From NCBI RefSeq assembly GCF_000282215.1, contig NZ_AKJS01000146.1:1-49536 (forward strand): a stretch of DNA of 49,536 nucleotides, written 5' to 3'. Source of the DNA: Pseudomonas sp. GM21. GTDB lineage: Bacteria > Pseudomonadota > Gammaproteobacteria > Pseudomonadales > Pseudomonadaceae. The notes beneath the pieces were generated by a model, which ran no database searches, had not been told where the DNA came from, and saw only the letters and a program-made list of their open reading frames with translations. The position numbers and the translations under genes were made by a program. Below, one piece after another: positions 8,817 to 16,955 of the stretch (position 1 is its first letter; every line of letters begins with the position of its first letter).

Positions 8817-8910
8817 AAGACCTAGTACTTTAGTCAGGTTTACCCGCAAAAGAGCGGCCGCATCATAGCAAAGGCTGGACGGTTACAGCCAGCAATTGCG
8901 CGTTATCGTT

Positions 8911-8977
8911 CATCGCCAGCAGGCTGGCTCCCACATTTGAAATGCATTTCCCTGTGGGAGCCAGCCTGCTGGCGATG
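8911..8977. repeat. REP-type inverted repeat between iscR and cysE
   Basis: Perfect 25-bp arms at 8911-8935 and 8953-8977 (CATCGCCAGCAGGCTGGCTC... and its complement) around a 17-nt spacer. It contains the GTGGGAGCC core of Pseudomonas REP elements. It lies downstream of cysE, upstream of the isc promoter. Confidence 0.85.
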
Positions 8978-8990
8978 CAGTCGACTCGAT

Positions 8991-9767
8991 CTAGCTGGCC
9001 TGACTTTGATCCTTGTCCTTGACGCAGGCGAAGTCTTCTTCGCGTAATTCAGGCAGCTCCTTGGCGCAGTAATTACTTCCCAGATCCTTCAGCGCGCCGC
9101 ACATCCCCTCCAGACGACCATCGACCGCCTGCAAGTGATCCAGCAACTGACCAATGGCACGCGCCACCGGGTCAGGCATGTCTTCGCCGACACCGTAGGC
9201 ATCGAAGCCGATTTTCTCGGCCATGGCTTTACGCTTGGCATCTTGCTCATCATCGGACTTGACGATGATCCGCCCTGGAATACCAACGACCGTAGCCCCC
9301 GGCGGAACCGCCTTGGTCACCACAGCATTGGAACCGACCTTGGCCCCAGCGCCGACGGTAAACGGGCCAAGCACCTTGGCGCCTGCACCGACCACCACAC
9401 CATCTTCAAGGGTCGGGTGACGCTTGCCCTTGTTCCAGCTGGTGCCTCCCAGAGTCACGCCTTGATAAAGGGTGACATCATTGCCGATCTCGGCGGTTTC
9501 ACCGATGACGATGCCCATGCCATGATCAATAAAGAAACGACGACCAACTTTGGCGCCCGGATGGATCTCGATCCCGGTCAACCAGCGACCAAAGTTCGAC
9601 ACCAGCCGCGCCAGCCATTTCAGCTCTGCGCGCCACAACGCCGCCGACAGACGGTGAATCCAGATGGCATGCATGCCCGGGTAGCAAGTCAGGACTTCAA
9701 AAGCGTTACGCGCCGCCGGGTCTCGGTGGAATACGCTCTGGATATCTTCACGCAAACGCTCGAACAT
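8991..9767 (-). CDS. cysE: Serine O-acetyltransferase
   Basis: 258 aa. It makes O-acetylserine from serine and acetyl-CoA, the first step of cysteine synthesis. Seen: the hexapeptide-repeat (left-handed beta-helix) region from about residue 67 (EIHPGAKVGRRFFIDHGMGI), the conserved GETAEIGNDVTLYQGVTLGG, and the closing VVGIPGRII. It lacks the long N-terminal helical extension of E. coli CysE and instead carries about 80 extra residues after the helix, including LPELREEDFACVKDKDQ. A cysE copy beside iscR is also known in Azotobacter, where it supplies cysteine to IscS. It starts 2 bp after trmJ ends. Confidence 0.95.
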   Translation of the reverse strand: MFERLREDIQSVFHRDPAARNAFEVLTCYPGMHAIWIHRLSAALWRAELKWLARLVSNFGRWLTGIEIHPGAKVGRRFFIDHGMGIVIGETAEIGNDVTLYQGVTLGGTSWNKGKRHPTLEDGVVVGAGAKVLGPFTVGAGAKVGSNAVVTKAVPPGATVVGIPGRIIVKSDDEQDAKRKAMAEKIGFDAYGVGEDMPDPVARAIGQLLDHLQAVDGRLEGMCGALKDLGSNYCAKELPELREEDFACVKDKDQSQAS

Positions 9768-9769
9768 TT

Positions 9770-10540
9770 TTAATCCTTCCGCTTTAGAAGCTCGCCACGG
9801 GCCGCTTTCTGGGTTTCCGTGAGGATGCCACGCAATATATTCATTTCCGCCCGGCTGACCGAGCTACGTCCGTATAACCGGCGCAGGCGCGCCATCAAGT
9901 GCCGTGGTTTTTCCGGATCGAGGAATTCGATGGCCACCAGGGTTTGCTCCAGGTGCTCATAGAATCGCTCCAGCTCATCCATGGTCGCCAGCTCACCACT
10001 TTTGGTGGACGCCACTTCGTCCTTCTCGACCTTGCTCGGCTGCCCTTGGGCCGCAAGCCAGGACATGCGCACTTCATAACCCAACACCTGCACCGCCGCC
10101 CCAAGGTTCAGCGAACTGAACTCCGGGTCTGAGGGGATGTGCACGTGATAATGACATCGCTGCAGCTCTTCATTGGTCAGGCCGGAATCTTCACGACCGA
10201 ACACCAAGGCAATCTCGGCGCCCTGCCCGGCTTCTTCCACTACTTTCACACCGCATTCGCGGGGGTCGAGCAACGGCCAGGGAATGCGACGGTCACGCGC
10301 ACTGGTGCCCAGTACCAGGTTGCAGCCGACCAAGGCATCTTCCAGGGTGGCGACGACGTGCGCGTTTTCAAGGATATCCCCGGCACCGGAAGCACGGGCG
10401 TCGGCTTCGTGATGCGGGAATAACCGCGGTTCGACCAGCACCAGCCGCGACAGGCCCATGTTCTTCATGGCACGCGCAGCCCCGCCGATGTTGCCGGGAT
10501 GACTGGTATTGACCAGGACGACACGAATGTTTTGCAGCAC
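9770..10540 (-). CDS. trmJ: tRNA (cytidine/uridine-2'-O)-methyltransferase TrmJ
   Basis: 256 aa SPOUT (SpoU/TrmH) methyltransferase. Motif 1 is VLVNTSHPGNIGGAARAMKNMG, here cut to its core NTSHPGNIGGAARAM. Motif 2 is IALVFGREDSGLTNEE and motif 3 is PSDPEFSSLNLGAAVQ. A C-terminal helical extension (about residues 165-256) is typical of TrmJ, which methylates position 32 of tRNAs. It lies just upstream of cysE on the same strand. Confidence 0.94.
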   Translation of the reverse strand: MLQNIRVVLVNTSHPGNIGGAARAMKNMGLSRLVLVEPRLFPHHEADARASGAGDILENAHVVATLEDALVGCNLVLGTSARDRRIPWPLLDPRECGVKVVEEAGQGAEIALVFGREDSGLTNEELQRCHYHVHIPSDPEFSSLNLGAAVQVLGYEVRMSWLAAQGQPSKVEKDEVASTKSGELATMDELERFYEHLEQTLVAIEFLDPEKPRHLMARLRRLYGRSSVSRAEMNILRGILTETQKAARGELLKRKD

Positions 10541-10597
10541 GGGAGGCGTTCTCGAACACAGAATCAGGGAGCCGAATCTTACAGTTACTCCGGGTGC

Positions 10598-10748
10598 CCC
10601 GCCTCAAAAATAACTGTTCACTTTTGACGGCGTTCAATGTCGGCATGCTGCGTTGCCGCTTCTCCCCATAGCGAGCTATGAGTCGGCGCCGCGCCTTGCC
10701 TGCCAACATTGACCACTCGTCAAAAAGTGAACGTATTTCTGAGGCGGG
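10598..10748. repeat. 151-bp imperfect inverted repeat between trmJ and suhB
   Basis: The outer ends CCCGCCTCA (10598) and TGAGGCGGG (ending 10748) are perfect 9-bp complements. Inward, GTTCACTTTTGACG matches the complement of CGTCAAAAAGTGAAC, and GTTCAATGTCGGCA matches the complement of TGCCAACATTGACC. The centre contains CATAGCGAGCTATG. The whole stretch can fold into one long hairpin. No coding frame is supported and no target duplication is seen. It could be a small non-autonomous element or a long terminator-like structure. It fills most of the 306-bp gap between the two genes. Confidence 0.7.
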
Positions 10749-10781
10749 ACACACCGTTAAGCTATGAAAACGAACACCGAC

Positions 10782-10810
10782 CTTCACCTGTAGAAAAGTT
10801 CTGATAGAAT
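10782..10810 (+). promoter_or_regulatory. Possible suhB promoter
   Basis: TTCACC (10783-10788), 16-bp spacer, TAGAAT (10805-10810), 36 bp before suhB. The -35 box is a weak match. Confidence 0.4.
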
Positions 10811-10846
10811 GCCCGGCTTTCTTTAACAACCTTAGGTGACACATCC

Positions 10847-11665
10847 ATGCAGCCCATGCTGAATATCGCGCTGCGCGCCGCCCGCAGCGCCAGTGAATTG
10901 ATTTTCCGCTCCATCGAGCGCCTGGATACCATCAAGGTCGACGAAAAAGACGCCAAGGATTATGTATCCGAGGTGGATCGCGCCGCCGAACAGAAAATCA
11001 TCGATGCGCTGCGCAAGGCCTACCCGAATCACTCGATCCTGGGTGAAGAAACCGGCATGCACGCCGGCAACGGCATCGAAGGCGAAGAGTACCTGTGGAT
11101 CATCGATCCGCTGGACGGCACCACCAACTTCCTGCGCGGCATTCCTCACTTCGCTGTCAGCATCGCCTGCAAATACCGCGGTCGCCTGGAACACGCTGTT
11201 GTTCTGGATCCGGTTCGCCAGGAAGAATTCACCGCCAGCCGTGGTCGCGGCGCACAACTGAACGGTCGTCGCCTGCGCGTCAGCGGCCGCACCAGCCTGG
11301 ACGGCGCCCTGCTGGGCACCGGCTTCCCGTTCCGTGACGACCAGATGGACAACCTCGAAAACTACCTGGGCATGTTCCGCGCCCTGGTTGGCCAGACTGC
11401 CGGCATCCGCCGCGCCGGCTCGGCGAGCCTGGACCTGGCTTACGTGGCTGCCGGTCGTTTCGACGCGTTCTGGGAGTCGGGTCTGTCCGAGTGGGACATG
11501 GCTGCAGGCGCCCTCCTGATCCAGGAAGCCGGTGGCTTGATAAGCGACTTCACCGGCGGTCACGACTTCCTTGAAAAAGGCCACGTCGTTGCCGGTAACA
11601 CCAAGTGCTTCAAGGCAGTGCTGACGGCTATCCAGCCGCACCTGCCGCCTTCGCTGAAGCGCTAA
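10847..11665 (+). CDS. suhB: Inositol-1-monophosphatase family protein SuhB
   Basis: 272 aa. The metal-binding motifs of the family are present: EETG (EETGMHAG), WIIDPLDGTTNF and WDMAAGALLIQEAGG. SuhB hydrolyses inositol-1-phosphate in vitro; in bacteria it also joins rRNA antitermination complexes, and in P. aeruginosa it affects virulence gene expression. Which role dominates here cannot be read from the sequence. It is a single gene divergent from trmJ and ends at a strong terminator. Confidence 0.96.
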   Translation: MQPMLNIALRAARSASELIFRSIERLDTIKVDEKDAKDYVSEVDRAAEQKIIDALRKAYPNHSILGEETGMHAGNGIEGEEYLWIIDPLDGTTNFLRGIPHFAVSIACKYRGRLEHAVVLDPVRQEEFTASRGRGAQLNGRRLRVSGRTSLDGALLGTGFPFRDDQMDNLENYLGMFRALVGQTAGIRRAGSASLDLAYVAAGRFDAFWESGLSEWDMAAGALLIQEAGGLISDFTGGHDFLEKGHVVAGNTKCFKAVLTAIQPHLPPSLKR

Positions 11666-11683
11666 GCGTCCAGCGACAGAGAA

Positions 11684-11708
11684 AGCACCCTTCGGGGTGC
11701 TTTTTTTA
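11684..11708 (+). terminator. suhB terminator
   Basis: Stem AGCACCC / GGGTGCT around TTCG, then seven T, 18 bp after the suhB stop. Confidence 0.9.
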
Positions 11709-11738
11709 TGCCTGCGATTTGTGCATCACCTCAATCCC

Positions 11739-11830
11739 TGTGGGAGCCGGGCTTGCCCGCGATGGCGGTTTCACCTGCACCATTTTTGGTGACTGACACA
11801 CCGCTATCGCGGGCAAGCCCGGCTCCCACA
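11739..11830. repeat. REP-type inverted repeat pair
   Basis: 31-bp arms at 11739-11769 and 11800-11830 match at 30 of 31 positions. They carry the GTGGGAGCCGGGCTTGCCCGC version of the Pseudomonas repeat, different from the GCGAGCAGGCTCGC version at 24496, 39910 and 46427. Confidence 0.85.
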
Positions 11831-11866
11831 AGGTTTTAGGTGTTCCCACAGGCGTATTCCAGACAC

Positions 11867-11897
11867 AAAAAAAGCACCCCGAAAGGTGCTTTTTTTT
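11867..11897. terminator. Bidirectional terminator downstream of the glycine-zipper gene
   Basis: A7, then stem AGCACC / GGTGCT around CCGAAA, then T8. It works on paper in both directions and lies just after the stop of the leftward gene. Confidence 0.85.
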
Positions 11898-11915
11898 GAA
11901 TCTTAAACCGAGTAC

Positions 11916-12464
11916 TTAGCGATTCTCGTCGTTCTGCGTCAGGATCAGCTTGCCTTCCTTGTCGACCGGAATCTGGTTACCCGGATCGCGATCCATCCGC
12001 ACCTTGCCTTCCTTGCCATCCAGCGAATACCGAACATCGTAGCCAACGACCTTGTCGCTGATGTCGTTCACAGTGTTGCAGCGAGTCTGGGTCGTGGTGT
12101 AAGTGTCACGCTCTTGCATGCCTTCCTGAACCTTGTTGCCCGCATAACCACCGCCGACAGCACCCGCAACCGTGGCAATTTTCTTGCCGGAGCCGCCGCC
12201 AACCTGATTACCCAGCAGACCGCCTGCTAATGCACCGACCACCGTACCTGCGATCTGGTGCTGATCTTTGACCGGCGCCTGCCGAGTCACGGTAACGTCC
12301 TTGCATACTTCACGTGGCGTCTTGATCTGTGTCTTGACCGGCTCAACGGCGAGTACTTGCGCATACTCAGGACCGCTTTTAACCAGGCTGTAGGTAGCGA
12401 CAGCACCACCGGCAGTCACACCGACAGCACCCAAAACCGCACCAACCAGCATCGACTTGTTCAC
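11916..12464 (-). CDS. Glycine-zipper 2TM-domain envelope protein
   Basis: 182 aa from a GTG at 12464, which has a strong AGGAGG ribosome site five bases upstream. An N-terminal membrane anchor (MLVGAVLGAVGVTAGGAVATY) is followed by a glycine-zipper pair (IAGTVVGALAGGLLGNQVGG and VAGAVGGGYAGNKVQEGM). The C-terminal part contains YDVRYSLDGKEGKVRMD. This matches the Rick_17kDa/glycine-zipper family of outer-membrane or periplasmic proteins; exact function is unknown. It has its own terminator and is separated from secF by another, so it is transcribed alone. Confidence 0.85.
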   Translation of the reverse strand: MNKSMLVGAVLGAVGVTAGGAVATYSLVKSGPEYAQVLAVEPVKTQIKTPREVCKDVTVTRQAPVKDQHQIAGTVVGALAGGLLGNQVGGGSGKKIATVAGAVGGGYAGNKVQEGMQERDTYTTTQTRCNTVNDISDKVVGYDVRYSLDGKEGKVRMDRDPGNQIPVDKEGKLILTQNDENR

Positions 12465-12522
12465 ATGAACCTCCTGACCATCACATGCGGGAAAACCCGC
12501 GCTTCTCCCAGCCTTGGAGCAT

Positions 12523-12556
12523 AAAAAAAGGCGCGAGTTCAACTCGCGCCTTTTTT
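12523..12556. terminator. Terminator of the secDF operon
   Basis: A7, stem GGCGCGAGTT / AACTCGCGCC, T6. It lies 27 bp after the secF stop (leftward) and upstream of the glycine-zipper gene. Confidence 0.88.
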
Positions 12557-12582
12557 GGCAAACAGCTGGAAAACGATAACCG

Positions 12583-13497
12583 TTATGGGCGGTCGTCGAC
12601 TTCCTTCTCGGTCGCCGCAGGAGGAATCAAATCCTCGCTGCTGAGGTTCAGCCAGATCAGCACCACGTTCGCGATGTAGATCGACGAGTAAGTACCCGCC
12701 AGAACACCGATGAACAGCGCAATGGAGAAGCCGAACAGGTTATCGCCACCGAAGAACAACAGGGCCGCAATCGCCAGCAACGTCGAGATCGAGGTCGCCA
12801 TGGTCCGCAGCAGGGTTTGCGTGGTCGAGATGTTGATGTTCTCGATCAGGCTCGCCTTGCGCAGCACACGGAAGTTCTCACGAACCCGGTCAAATACCAC
12901 GATGGTGTCGTTGAGCGAGTAACCAATGATCGCCAGTACCGCCGCCAAAACCGTCAGATCGAAAGTGATCTGGAAGAACGACAGAATACCGATGGTCACG
13001 ATTACGTCGTGGATCAACGAAACGATGGCGCCGACCGCAAACTTCCACTGAAAGCGGAACGCCAGGTAGATCAGGATACCGCCCAGCGCCATCAGCATGC
13101 CGAGGCCGCCCTGGTCGCGCAGCTCTTCACCCACCTGCGGGCCGACGAACTCTACGCGCTTGACCTGCGCAGGGTTGTCGCCGCCGACCTTTTGCAAGGC
13201 CTCGGCCACCTGGTGACCCAGTTGCGGATCTTCACCCGGCATACGCACCAGCAGGTCGGTGGTTGCACCGAAGTTCTGCACGATGGCTTCGTGATAACCC
13301 GCTGTCACCAGCTGCTCACGCACCTTGGTGACGTCGGCCGGACGCTCGTAGGTCAGCTCGATGAGCGTACCGCCGGTGAAGTCCAGGCCCCAGTTCATGC
13401 CCTTGGTGGCAACACTGAACAACGCCAGTACTGTAAGGAACAATGTGACGCCGAACGCAAAGTTGCGAACGCCCATGAAGTTGATTGTACGTAACAT
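12583..13497 (-). CDS. secF: Protein translocase subunit SecF
   Basis: 304 aa inner-membrane protein of the RND type with six predicted membrane segments. The first is GVTLFLTVLALFSVATKG, followed by LDFTGGTLIEL and the periplasmic domain. The later segments include YSLNDTIVVFDRVRENFR, a family signature. SecF joins SecD and YajC and uses the proton gradient to aid late export through SecYEG. It starts 9 bp after secD. Confidence 0.97.
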   Translation of the reverse strand: MLRTINFMGVRNFAFGVTLFLTVLALFSVATKGMNWGLDFTGGTLIELTYERPADVTKVREQLVTAGYHEAIVQNFGATTDLLVRMPGEDPQLGHQVAEALQKVGGDNPAQVKRVEFVGPQVGEELRDQGGLGMLMALGGILIYLAFRFQWKFAVGAIVSLIHDVIVTIGILSFFQITFDLTVLAAVLAIIGYSLNDTIVVFDRVRENFRVLRKASLIENINISTTQTLLRTMATSISTLLAIAALLFFGGDNLFGFSIALFIGVLAGTYSSIYIANVVLIWLNLSSEDLIPPAATEKEVDDRP

Positions 13498-13506
13498 GGC
13501 AGCCCC

Positions 13507-15375
13507 TTAAATCCACAACTTCTTGAAGTCACGACCGCCGAAGATCAGGTTGACCATCGCGCGGGTCACCATGATGGCCGTGAACATCGAGGTAAAGATC
13601 CCGAGGGACATGGTCACTGCGAAACCTTTGACCGGGCCGGTGCCCATCGCAAAGAGAATCCCGCCGACCAACAAGGTGGTCAGGTTGGCGTCGAGAATCG
13701 CGGTGAATGCCCGGCCGAAGCCTTCGTTGATTGCCCGTTGAACGGTCATGCCCGCCGCGATTTCTTCACGTATCCGCGAGAAGATCAGAACGTTGGCGTC
13801 GACCGCCATACCCATGGTCAATACGATACCGGCGATACCTGGCAGGGTCAGCGTTGCCCCCAGCAAAGACATCAAGGCCAGCAGCAGCACCATGTTCACC
13901 GCCAGAGCGACAGTGGCGATAATGCCGAAGAAGCGGTAGATGGCGATGATGAACAGCGAGACAAACAGCATGCCCCACAGCGATGCATCGATACCCTTGG
14001 TGATGTTGTCGGCACCCAGGCTTGGACCAATGGTGCGCTCTTCAGCGAAGTACATCGGGGCAGCCAGACCACCGGCACGCAGCAACAGTGCCAGCTCGGA
14101 AGACTCGCCCTGGCCGTTCAGGCCAGTGATGCGGAACTGAGCACCCAGCGGCGACTGGATGGTCGCCAGGCTGATGATCTTCTTCTCTTCTTTGAACGTT
14201 TGAACCGCGACGTCTTTCTCGACGCCGTTGACCATCTGCTTGGTGTAGGTGGTAACAGGGCGCTGCTCGATGAAGATCACCGCCATGCTGCGACCGACGT
14301 TGCTGCGAGTCGCACGACTCATCAGCTCGCCACCATGACCATCCAGACGAATGTTCACTTCCGGAGTGCCGTGCTCGCCGAAGCCAGCCTTGGCGTCAGT
14401 CACCTGGTCACCAGTGATGATCAGGCCACGCTCGATCTGTGCCGGCGGACGATTGCCTTCACGGAACTCGAAGGTCTCGGAAGTGGCTTTCGAAGCACCC
14501 GGCTCAGCGGCCAGACGGAACTCAAGGTTGGCCGTCTTGCCGAGGATACGCTTGGCTTCTGCAGTGTCCTGAACGCCCGGCAGCTCAACCACGATGCGGT
14601 TGGCGCCCTGACGCTGAACGATCGGTTCGGCAACACCCAGCTCGTTGACGCGGTTACGTACCGTGGTCAAGTTCTGCTTGATGGAGTATTCGCGGATTTC
14701 CGCCAGCTTGGCCGGGGTCATCGCCAGACGCAGCACCAACTGACCATTGAGGTCGGCCGGAACAATGTCGAAATCAGTGAAGTTCTTGCGGATCAGCACA
14801 CGGGCTTGTTCGCGGGCTGCTTCATCAGTGAAGCCCAGCTGAATGGCACCGTTGAATTGCGGCAGGCTGCGATAGCGCAGTTTATCTTTACGCAACAGGC
14901 TCTTTACGTCGCCTTCGTACACCTTCAAGCGTGCGTCGATGGCTTTGTCCATGTCCACTTCCAGCAGGAAGTGCACACCACCGGACAAGTCCAGACCCAG
15001 CTTCATCGGGTGCGCGCCCAGGTTGCGCAGCCATTGTGGCGTGGTTTGTGCCAGGTTCAGTGCAACGACGTAGTCATCGCCCAACACCTTGCGCACGACG
15101 TCTTTGGCAGGCAGCTGAGCTTCAGCCTTGGTCAGGCGAATCAGACCACCCTTGCCGTTCGCCGACAGCGTGGCAGCCTTGACGTTGATCCCGGATTCCT
15201 TGAGCGCAGCGCTCACGCGATCCAGATCAGCCTGAGTGACCACCAGCGCAGTGCTTGCGCCGCTGACCTGAATGGCCGGGTCATCAGGATATAAATTGGG
15301 AGCGGAATAAATCAGACCGACCGCCAGCACCGCCAGGATCAGAATGTATTTCCACAGAGGGTATTTGTTCAGCAT
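13507..15375 (-). CDS. secD: Protein translocase subunit SecD
   Basis: 622 aa from ATG at 15375 (MLNKYPLWKYILILAVLAVG). A large periplasmic domain follows the first membrane segment and contains LGLDLSGGVHFLLEVD. The C-terminal five-segment region includes TLPGIAGIVLTMGMAVDANV. It partners with SecF in protein export. It lies between yajC (64-bp gap) and secF. Confidence 0.97.
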   Translation of the reverse strand: MLNKYPLWKYILILAVLAVGLIYSAPNLYPDDPAIQVSGASTALVVTQADLDRVSAALKESGINVKAATLSANGKGGLIRLTKAEAQLPAKDVVRKVLGDDYVVALNLAQTTPQWLRNLGAHPMKLGLDLSGGVHFLLEVDMDKAIDARLKVYEGDVKSLLRKDKLRYRSLPQFNGAIQLGFTDEAAREQARVLIRKNFTDFDIVPADLNGQLVLRLAMTPAKLAEIREYSIKQNLTTVRNRVNELGVAEPIVQRQGANRIVVELPGVQDTAEAKRILGKTANLEFRLAAEPGASKATSETFEFREGNRPPAQIERGLIITGDQVTDAKAGFGEHGTPEVNIRLDGHGGELMSRATRSNVGRSMAVIFIEQRPVTTYTKQMVNGVEKDVAVQTFKEEKKIISLATIQSPLGAQFRITGLNGQGESSELALLLRAGGLAAPMYFAEERTIGPSLGADNITKGIDASLWGMLFVSLFIIAIYRFFGIIATVALAVNMVLLLALMSLLGATLTLPGIAGIVLTMGMAVDANVLIFSRIREEIAAGMTVQRAINEGFGRAFTAILDANLTTLLVGGILFAMGTGPVKGFAVTMSLGIFTSMFTAIMVTRAMVNLIFGGRDFKKLWI

Positions 15376-15439
15376 CACGCCGCCCGCTATATGACGCGGG
15401 GCGCCTTGCGCGCCCCGTCGATTGAGTAGAAGTTGAAAC

Positions 15440-15778
15440 TTAGATCGCTTTTAGCGTGCCTTTTGGCAGCGTGGCGGCAATGGCGCCTTTCTGGAATTTC
15501 ATTTCGACGGTGTCGGAAACTTCCAGAACAACGAAATCGTCTGCCACTTTAGTGATCTTGCCGGCGATACCACCGGTGGTCACAACTTCATCGCCTTTTT
15601 GCAGGCTGCCCAGCAGGTTCTTCTGCTCTTTGGCGCGCTTGGCCTGTGGACGCCAGATCATCAGGTAGAAGATGACCAGGAAACCAACCAGGAAAATCCA
15701 CTCAAAGCCGCCACCCATTGGGCCCGCAGCAGCAGGTGCAGCAGCGTCAGCCATGGCATTAGAGATAAAAAAGCTCAT
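15440..15778 (-). CDS. yajC: Sec translocon accessory subunit YajC
   Basis: 112 aa. One membrane segment (about residues 25-43, GFEWIFLVGFLVIFYLMIW) is followed by RPQAKRAKEQKNLLGSLQKGDEVVT, here seen as its core RPQAKRAKE and GDEVVTTGGIAGK. YajC associates with SecDF. Start of the yajC-secD-secF group, 43 bp after tgt on the same strand. Confidence 0.97.
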   Translation of the reverse strand: MSFFISNAMADAAAPAAAGPMGGGFEWIFLVGFLVIFYLMIWRPQAKRAKEQKNLLGSLQKGDEVVTTGGIAGKITKVADDFVVLEVSDTVEMKFQKGAIAATLPKGTLKAI

Positions 15779-15821
15779 TTAGCACTCCAGTTGCAAATGT
15801 TGGATCTTGGGGTCAGAAAAC

Positions 15822-16955
15822 TCAGTCCAAAGGCGGAACAGGTAACCCGCGTTTGGCGTAGAAGGCATCGACAAAGGCGGCCAATGTACCTTGTTGAATA
15901 GACTCGCGCAAACCAGCCATAAGCACCTGATAATGGCGCAAATTATGGATGGTATTCAACATGCTACCCAACATTTCGCCGCACTTGTCCAGATGGTGCA
16001 GATAAGCACGGGAGAAGTTCTGGCAGGTATAGCAATCGCAGGTCGGATCCAGCGGCGAATCATCATGGCGATGGAACGCGTTACGGATCTTCAGCACGCC
16101 GGTGTCAATGAACAGATGCCCATTGCGGGCATTACGGGTTGGCATCACGCAATCGAACATGTCCACACCGCGGCGCACACCCTCAACCAGATCTTCCGGT
16201 TTGCCAACGCCCATAAGGTAACGAGGTTTGTCAGCCGGCATCTGACCCGGCAGGTAATCCAGCACCTTGATCATTTCGTGCTTGGGCTCGCCCACCGACA
16301 GACCGCCAATGGCCAGGCCATCAAAGCCGATCTTGTCGAGGCCTTCCAGGGAGCGCATGCGCAGGTCCTGGTGCATGCCGCCCTGAACGATGCCGAACAG
16401 CGCCGCCGTGTTGTCGCCATGGGCTTCTTTCGAGCGTTTGGCCCAACGCAATGACAACTCCATCGACACGCGAGCGACGTCTTCGTCAGCCGGGTACGGG
16501 GTGCATTCGTCGAAGATCATCACGATGTCCGAGCCCAGGTCACGCTGAACCTGCATCGACTCTTCCGGGCCCATGAACACTTTGGCGCCGTCGACCGGAG
16601 AAGCGAAGGTCACGCCCTCCTCCTTGATCTTGCGCATGGCGCCCAGGCTGAACACCTGAAAACCACCGGAGTCGGTCAGAATCGGGCCTTTCCACTGCAT
16701 GAAATCGTGCAGGTCGCCGTGCTTCTTGATCACTTCAGTGCCAGGACGCAGCCACAAGTGGAAAGTGTTGCCCAGAATGATTTCCGCGCCCGTGGCGGTG
16801 ATATCCCGCGGCAACATGCCCTTGACGGTGCCGTAGGTGCCCACCGGCATGAAGGCCGGGGTTTCTACGGTGCCGCGTGGAAAGGTCAAACGACCGCGAC
16901 GAGCCTTGCCGTCAGTAGCAAGTAACTCAAACGACATACGACTTTGGCGACTCAT
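15822..16955 (-). CDS. tgt: tRNA-guanine transglycosylase
   Basis: 377 aa from ATG at 16955, or 371 aa from MSFELLATDG at 16937. The first has a GAGGA ribosome site and overlaps the queA stop by ATGA; the second matches the usual family N-terminus. Tgt swaps guanine for preQ1 in the anticodon of GUN tRNAs. Seen: LTDSGGFQVFSL, the catalytic Asp region FDCVMPTRNARNG, and zinc ligands in CDCYTC with a later His. It works directly before QueA in queuosine synthesis. Confidence 0.96.
   Translation of the reverse strand: MSRQSRMSFELLATDGKARRGRLTFPRGTVETPAFMPVGTYGTVKGMLPRDITATGAEIILGNTFHLWLRPGTEVIKKHGDLHDFMQWKGPILTDSGGFQVFSLGAMRKIKEEGVTFASPVDGAKVFMGPEESMQVQRDLGSDIVMIFDECTPYPADEDVARVSMELSLRWAKRSKEAHGDNTAALFGIVQGGMHQDLRMRSLEGLDKIGFDGLAIGGLSVGEPKHEMIKVLDYLPGQMPADKPRYLMGVGKPEDLVEGVRRGVDMFDCVMPTRNARNGHLFIDTGVLKIRNAFHRHDDSPLDPTCDCYTCQNFSRAYLHHLDKCGEMLGSMLNTIHNLRHYQVLMAGLRESIQQGTLAAFVDAFYAKRGLPVPPLD

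Noticed and set aside
13738..15294. Long plus-strand open frame of 518 codons opposite secD
   Set aside because: It is the antisense of secD, rich in Gln, His and Arg as GC-rich shadow frames are. secD is certain by homology.
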